From Gallionellaceae bacterium CG11_big_fil_rev_8_21_14_0_20_60_62 (GTDB taxonomy: Bacteria; Pseudomonadota; Gammaproteobacteria; Burkholderiales; Gallionellaceae), in NCBI GenBank assembly GCA_002787455.1, contig PCWU01000071.1:2507-10037 (forward strand): a stretch of 7,531 nucleotides of DNA, given 5' to 3'. Under the pieces are notes generated by a model. It did not search any database. It was given only the letters and a program-made list of their open reading frames with translations, and was not told where the DNA came from. Shown in pieces: positions 6,014 to 7,531 of the stretch. Position numbers and translations under genes: made by a program. Position 1 is the stretch's first letter. The number at the start of each line of letters is the position of its first letter.

Positions 6014-6041
6014 AAAAAAACCGGCGCGAGCCGGTTTTTTT
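6014..6041. terminator. Bidirectional intrinsic terminator
   Basis: Seven A's, CCGGC, the loop GCGA, GCCGG and seven T's form a perfect 12-base-pair symmetrical stem closed by a GNRA-type tetraloop. Read on either strand, it gives a GC-rich hairpin followed by a T tract. It sits 17 bases after the lipoprotein stop and 23 bases beyond the end of the convergent MBL-fold gene, so it can serve both. Confidence 0.92.
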
Positions 6042-6064
6042 GTTGGCGGTTCATCTCAAATAGA

Positions 6065-6829
6065 TCAACCGATCCCGCGCCAGCCCAAACCTTCCGCCTG
6101 AGTGGCGACCGCAATCTCATCCTCGCGACAGGACAACACCGCGCTCAAAGCGCGCACCGCCAGCTGCGGCGTATTGTTGTGCGCGCTCAAATGCGCCGCC
6201 ACCACATGTTGCAGACGTGCGGTATCGAGACTCGCCAGAAATTCCGCCGACTGATAATTGTTGAGGTGTCCGTAAAGGCCGCCCACCCGCTGCTTGAGGC
6301 TGGCCGGATAGCGCCCGCTGCGCAACATCTCCGCGTCGTGGTTGCATTCCAGCACCAGCGCGTGGCAGGCGTGGAACGTCGTTGCGATGTGCGGGGTGAT
6401 GTGCCCGGTATCGGTCAGCACACCCAGTCGGTGCGCCCCGTCACTGAACACGTACTGCACCGGCTCGGCCGCGTCGTGCGGCACCGGACAGGGCTCGATC
6501 TCAAGATCGCCGATACGAAACCGATGGTGCGCGCTGATTTCATGCACGAGCAGCCCACTCATTTTTTGTTGCTGAAAACGCAGGGTGCCGTGCGTCATCC
6601 ACACCGGCAGATTGAAGCGGCGCGCCAGCCTGGCCACGCCACCGAGATGATCGCTGTGTTCGTGGGTGACGAGGATGCCGGAGATCGACGCGGGATCGAG
6701 CTGCAGGCGCTGCAAGCGCAGGAGGGTTTCGCTCACGGAAAAACCGCAGTCCAGCAGCAGCAGGGTAGCGCCGGACTGCACCACCAGCGCGTTGCCCTCG
6801 CTGCCGCTGCCGAGCAAGGCAAAACGCAT
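6065..6829 (-). CDS. MBL-fold metallo-hydrolase, YycJ/WalJ-like
   Basis: A 254-residue metallo-beta-lactamase-fold hydrolase. It opens with MRFALLGSGSEGNALVV, the first strands of the fold, then LLLDCG (24-29). The metal-binding motif THEHSDH gives His56, His58, Asp60 and His61. Further conserved points are PHDAAEP with His118, LTDTGH with Asp140, ECNHD (161-165), GHLNN (187-191) and HLSAHNN (213-219). This set matches the YycJ/WalJ group, whose members are proposed nucleases acting on DNA, but the substrate of this copy is not established. No signal peptide is seen, so it is probably cytosolic. The ATG at 6829 is preferred; a GTG directly before it (6832) is an alternative. Neither has a good ribosome binding site. 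The start is nine bases after the bamC stop, so it is likely translated from the dapA-bamC message. Confidence 0.92.
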   Translation of the reverse strand: MRFALLGSGSEGNALVVQSGATLLLLDCGFSVSETLLRLQRLQLDPASISGILVTHEHSDHLGGVARLARRFNLPVWMTHGTLRFQQQKMSGLLVHEISAHHRFRIGDLEIEPCPVPHDAAEPVQYVFSDGAHRLGVLTDTGHITPHIATTFHACHALVLECNHDAEMLRSGRYPASLKQRVGGLYGHLNNYQSAEFLASLDTARLQHVVAAHLSAHNNTPQLAVRALSAVLSCREDEIAVATQAEGLGWRGIG

Positions 6830-6838
6830 CACAACAAA

Positions 6839-7432
6839 CTACTGCGCCAGGCGCTGATGAATGGATGCCAACAGGCGCTCGACAGTCTCCGCCGGCGCCT
6901 TCCCTTCGACAGTGAGGGTTGAGTCAGCGCCGTTATCGGCAAGATGCAGACGCACCTCGGCTGATTTCTGGTCCTTGCCGCCGACCTTGATGTAATACAG
7001 CCCCTTGCTGCGGTCGCGGTCGGTCGGTTTGATCCCGGCGCGGTCAAGCGCCAGACCGACACTGCGCCAGGCGCGATCAAACGGTTCGGACAACAGAATG
7101 AAGGAAGTCGTGCCGACCTTCAATAATTTCGGGGACGGAGTTTGCGCCGCTGCAAGCGGAGCCGGCACGGGCGCAATAACCGGCGCGGCGGCAGGGGCAA
7201 CAGCCGCATTGGCGGGGCGCGTAAAGTCGGAATAATTGGCTATCTGGGTGCCATCCGCGGCCACGGTCGCGGCGCGGCTGGACACGGCAGGCGCGACCAG
7301 ATCGGGCGGCACTTCGAGCGGTTGCACCGCGACCGCATCCGCCTTGTAATCCACCTGTCGATGATCGAACACGCCGCACCCGGCCAGCAAAGCAAGCGAC
7401 GAAATCCACAATATAATGCTTCTGACTTGCAT
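6839..7432 (-). CDS. bamC: BamC-like outer-membrane assembly lipoprotein, single-domain form
   Basis: A 197-residue lipoprotein related to BamC, an accessory part of the BAM complex that folds outer-membrane proteins. It has a signal peptide with lipobox L16-A17-G18-C19, the conserved segment PLEVPPDL (38-45), a Pro/Ala linker (about 73-101), and one helix-grip domain (about 105-197) opening with LSEPFDRAWRSVGLALDRAG and RDRSKGLYYIKV, typical of the C-terminal domain of betaproteobacterial BamC. E. coli BamC has about 344 residues and two helix-grip domains; here the N-terminal one is missing and a linker stands in its place, with no frameshift visible. The start at 7432 is chosen because GGGAG lies five bases before it; another ATG (7444) just after the dapA stop overlaps that site and adds only MGVF. 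It lies between dapA and the MBL gene, the dapA-bamC order found in many proteobacteria. Confidence 0.85.
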   Translation of the reverse strand: MQVRSIILWISSLALLAGCGVFDHRQVDYKADAVAVQPLEVPPDLVAPAVSSRAATVAADGTQIANYSDFTRPANAAVAPAAAPVIAPVPAPLAAAQTPSPKLLKVGTTSFILLSEPFDRAWRSVGLALDRAGIKPTDRDRSKGLYYIKVGGKDQKSAEVRLHLADNGADSTLTVEGKAPAETVERLLASIHQRLAQ

Positions 7433-7437
7433 GAAAA

Positions 7438-7442
7438 CTCCC
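7438..7442 (-). promoter_or_regulatory. Ribosome binding site that fixes the bamC start
   Basis: On the minus strand GGGAG is followed by TTTTC and the ATG at 7432. It overlaps the other candidate ATG (7444-7442), which itself has no ribosome binding site beyond the end of dapA. The internal start is therefore favoured. Confidence 0.55.
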
Positions 7443-7444
7443 AT

Positions 7445-7531
7445 TCAAATGACTCCGGCCTGACGCATCGCGGCTTCCACCTGCGGCTGCGCGGCGGAAG
7501 AGAGCGGGGTCAGGGGTAAACGCAGCACGTT
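7445..7531 (-). CDS. dapA: 4-hydroxy-tetrahydrodipicolinate synthase, C-terminal end (runs off right edge)
   Basis: Only the last 28 codons are present, ending RLPLTPLSSAAQPQVEAAMRQAGVI-type sequence: the RLPLTPLS block and the final AMRQAGVI match the C terminus of DapA (E. coli has RLPMTPIT and ALKHAGLL). DapA condenses pyruvate with aspartate semialdehyde in lysine and diaminopimelate synthesis. The stop TGA is 12 bases before the chosen bamC start, consistent with one operon. The call rests on a short stretch but is strengthened by the well-known dapA-bamC order. Confidence 0.88.
   Translation of the reverse strand, partial: NVLRLPLTPLSSAAQPQVEAAMRQAGVI

Noticed and set aside
6179..6922. 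Plus-strand open frame antisense to the MBL-fold gene and the end of bamC
   Set aside because: Both minus-strand genes show conserved motifs throughout, and this frame straddles their boundary.
7412..7417. TATAAT-like sequence on the plus strand within the start of bamC
   Set aside because: No -35 partner and no plus-strand gene downstream; it falls in codons of the BamC signal peptide.

Overview
The window is a compact, GC-rich stretch of bacterial chromosome carrying housekeeping genes, with no sign of mobile DNA, CRISPR arrays, rRNA or tRNA genes. The organism is most likely a betaproteobacterium, perhaps near the Gallionellaceae/Nitrosomonadales. That is an inference from the dapA-bamC-MBL gene order, the betaproteobacterial look of the BamC C-terminal domain (LSEPFDRAWRSVGLALDRAG), the PurT and ZapE sequences, and a short type I QueF. 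No taxonomic marker gene is present.

Left part (1-2759): the 5' portion of smc (minus strand, running off the left edge) is divergent from queF (plus strand), with overlapping promoter-like elements in the 63-base gap. queF (preQ0 reductase, queuosine synthesis) is followed after 6 bases by a Tas-type aldo/keto reductase, and then by a small unrecognised gene with its own strong ribosome binding site. That gene encodes a membrane-anchored, probably periplasmic helical protein with two cysteines.

Middle part (2783-5486, minus strand): purT, a VOC/glyoxalase-fold protein and zapE form a tight operon in which both junctions are ATGA stop/start overlaps. The end of zapE faces the end of the small membrane protein gene, and a long inverted repeat lies across that convergent junction.

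Right part (5487-7531): a gene-poor spacer of about 357 bases separates purT from a divergent 50-residue alanine-rich lipoprotein gene. The lipoprotein gene converges on the next minus-strand operon (dapA - bamC - MBL-fold hydrolase), and a symmetrical hairpin with A and T tracts serves as a terminator for both directions. The BamC homologue is the most unusual gene: it has the lipoprotein signal, the conserved N-terminal segment and one C-terminal helix-grip domain, but no room for the N-terminal helix-grip domain found in the classical protein.

I found no clear new multi-gene system. The best leads are the single-domain BamC, the unassigned VOC protein locked between purT and zapE, the two small envelope proteins without known function, and possible alternative pairings in the lipoprotein mRNA leader.
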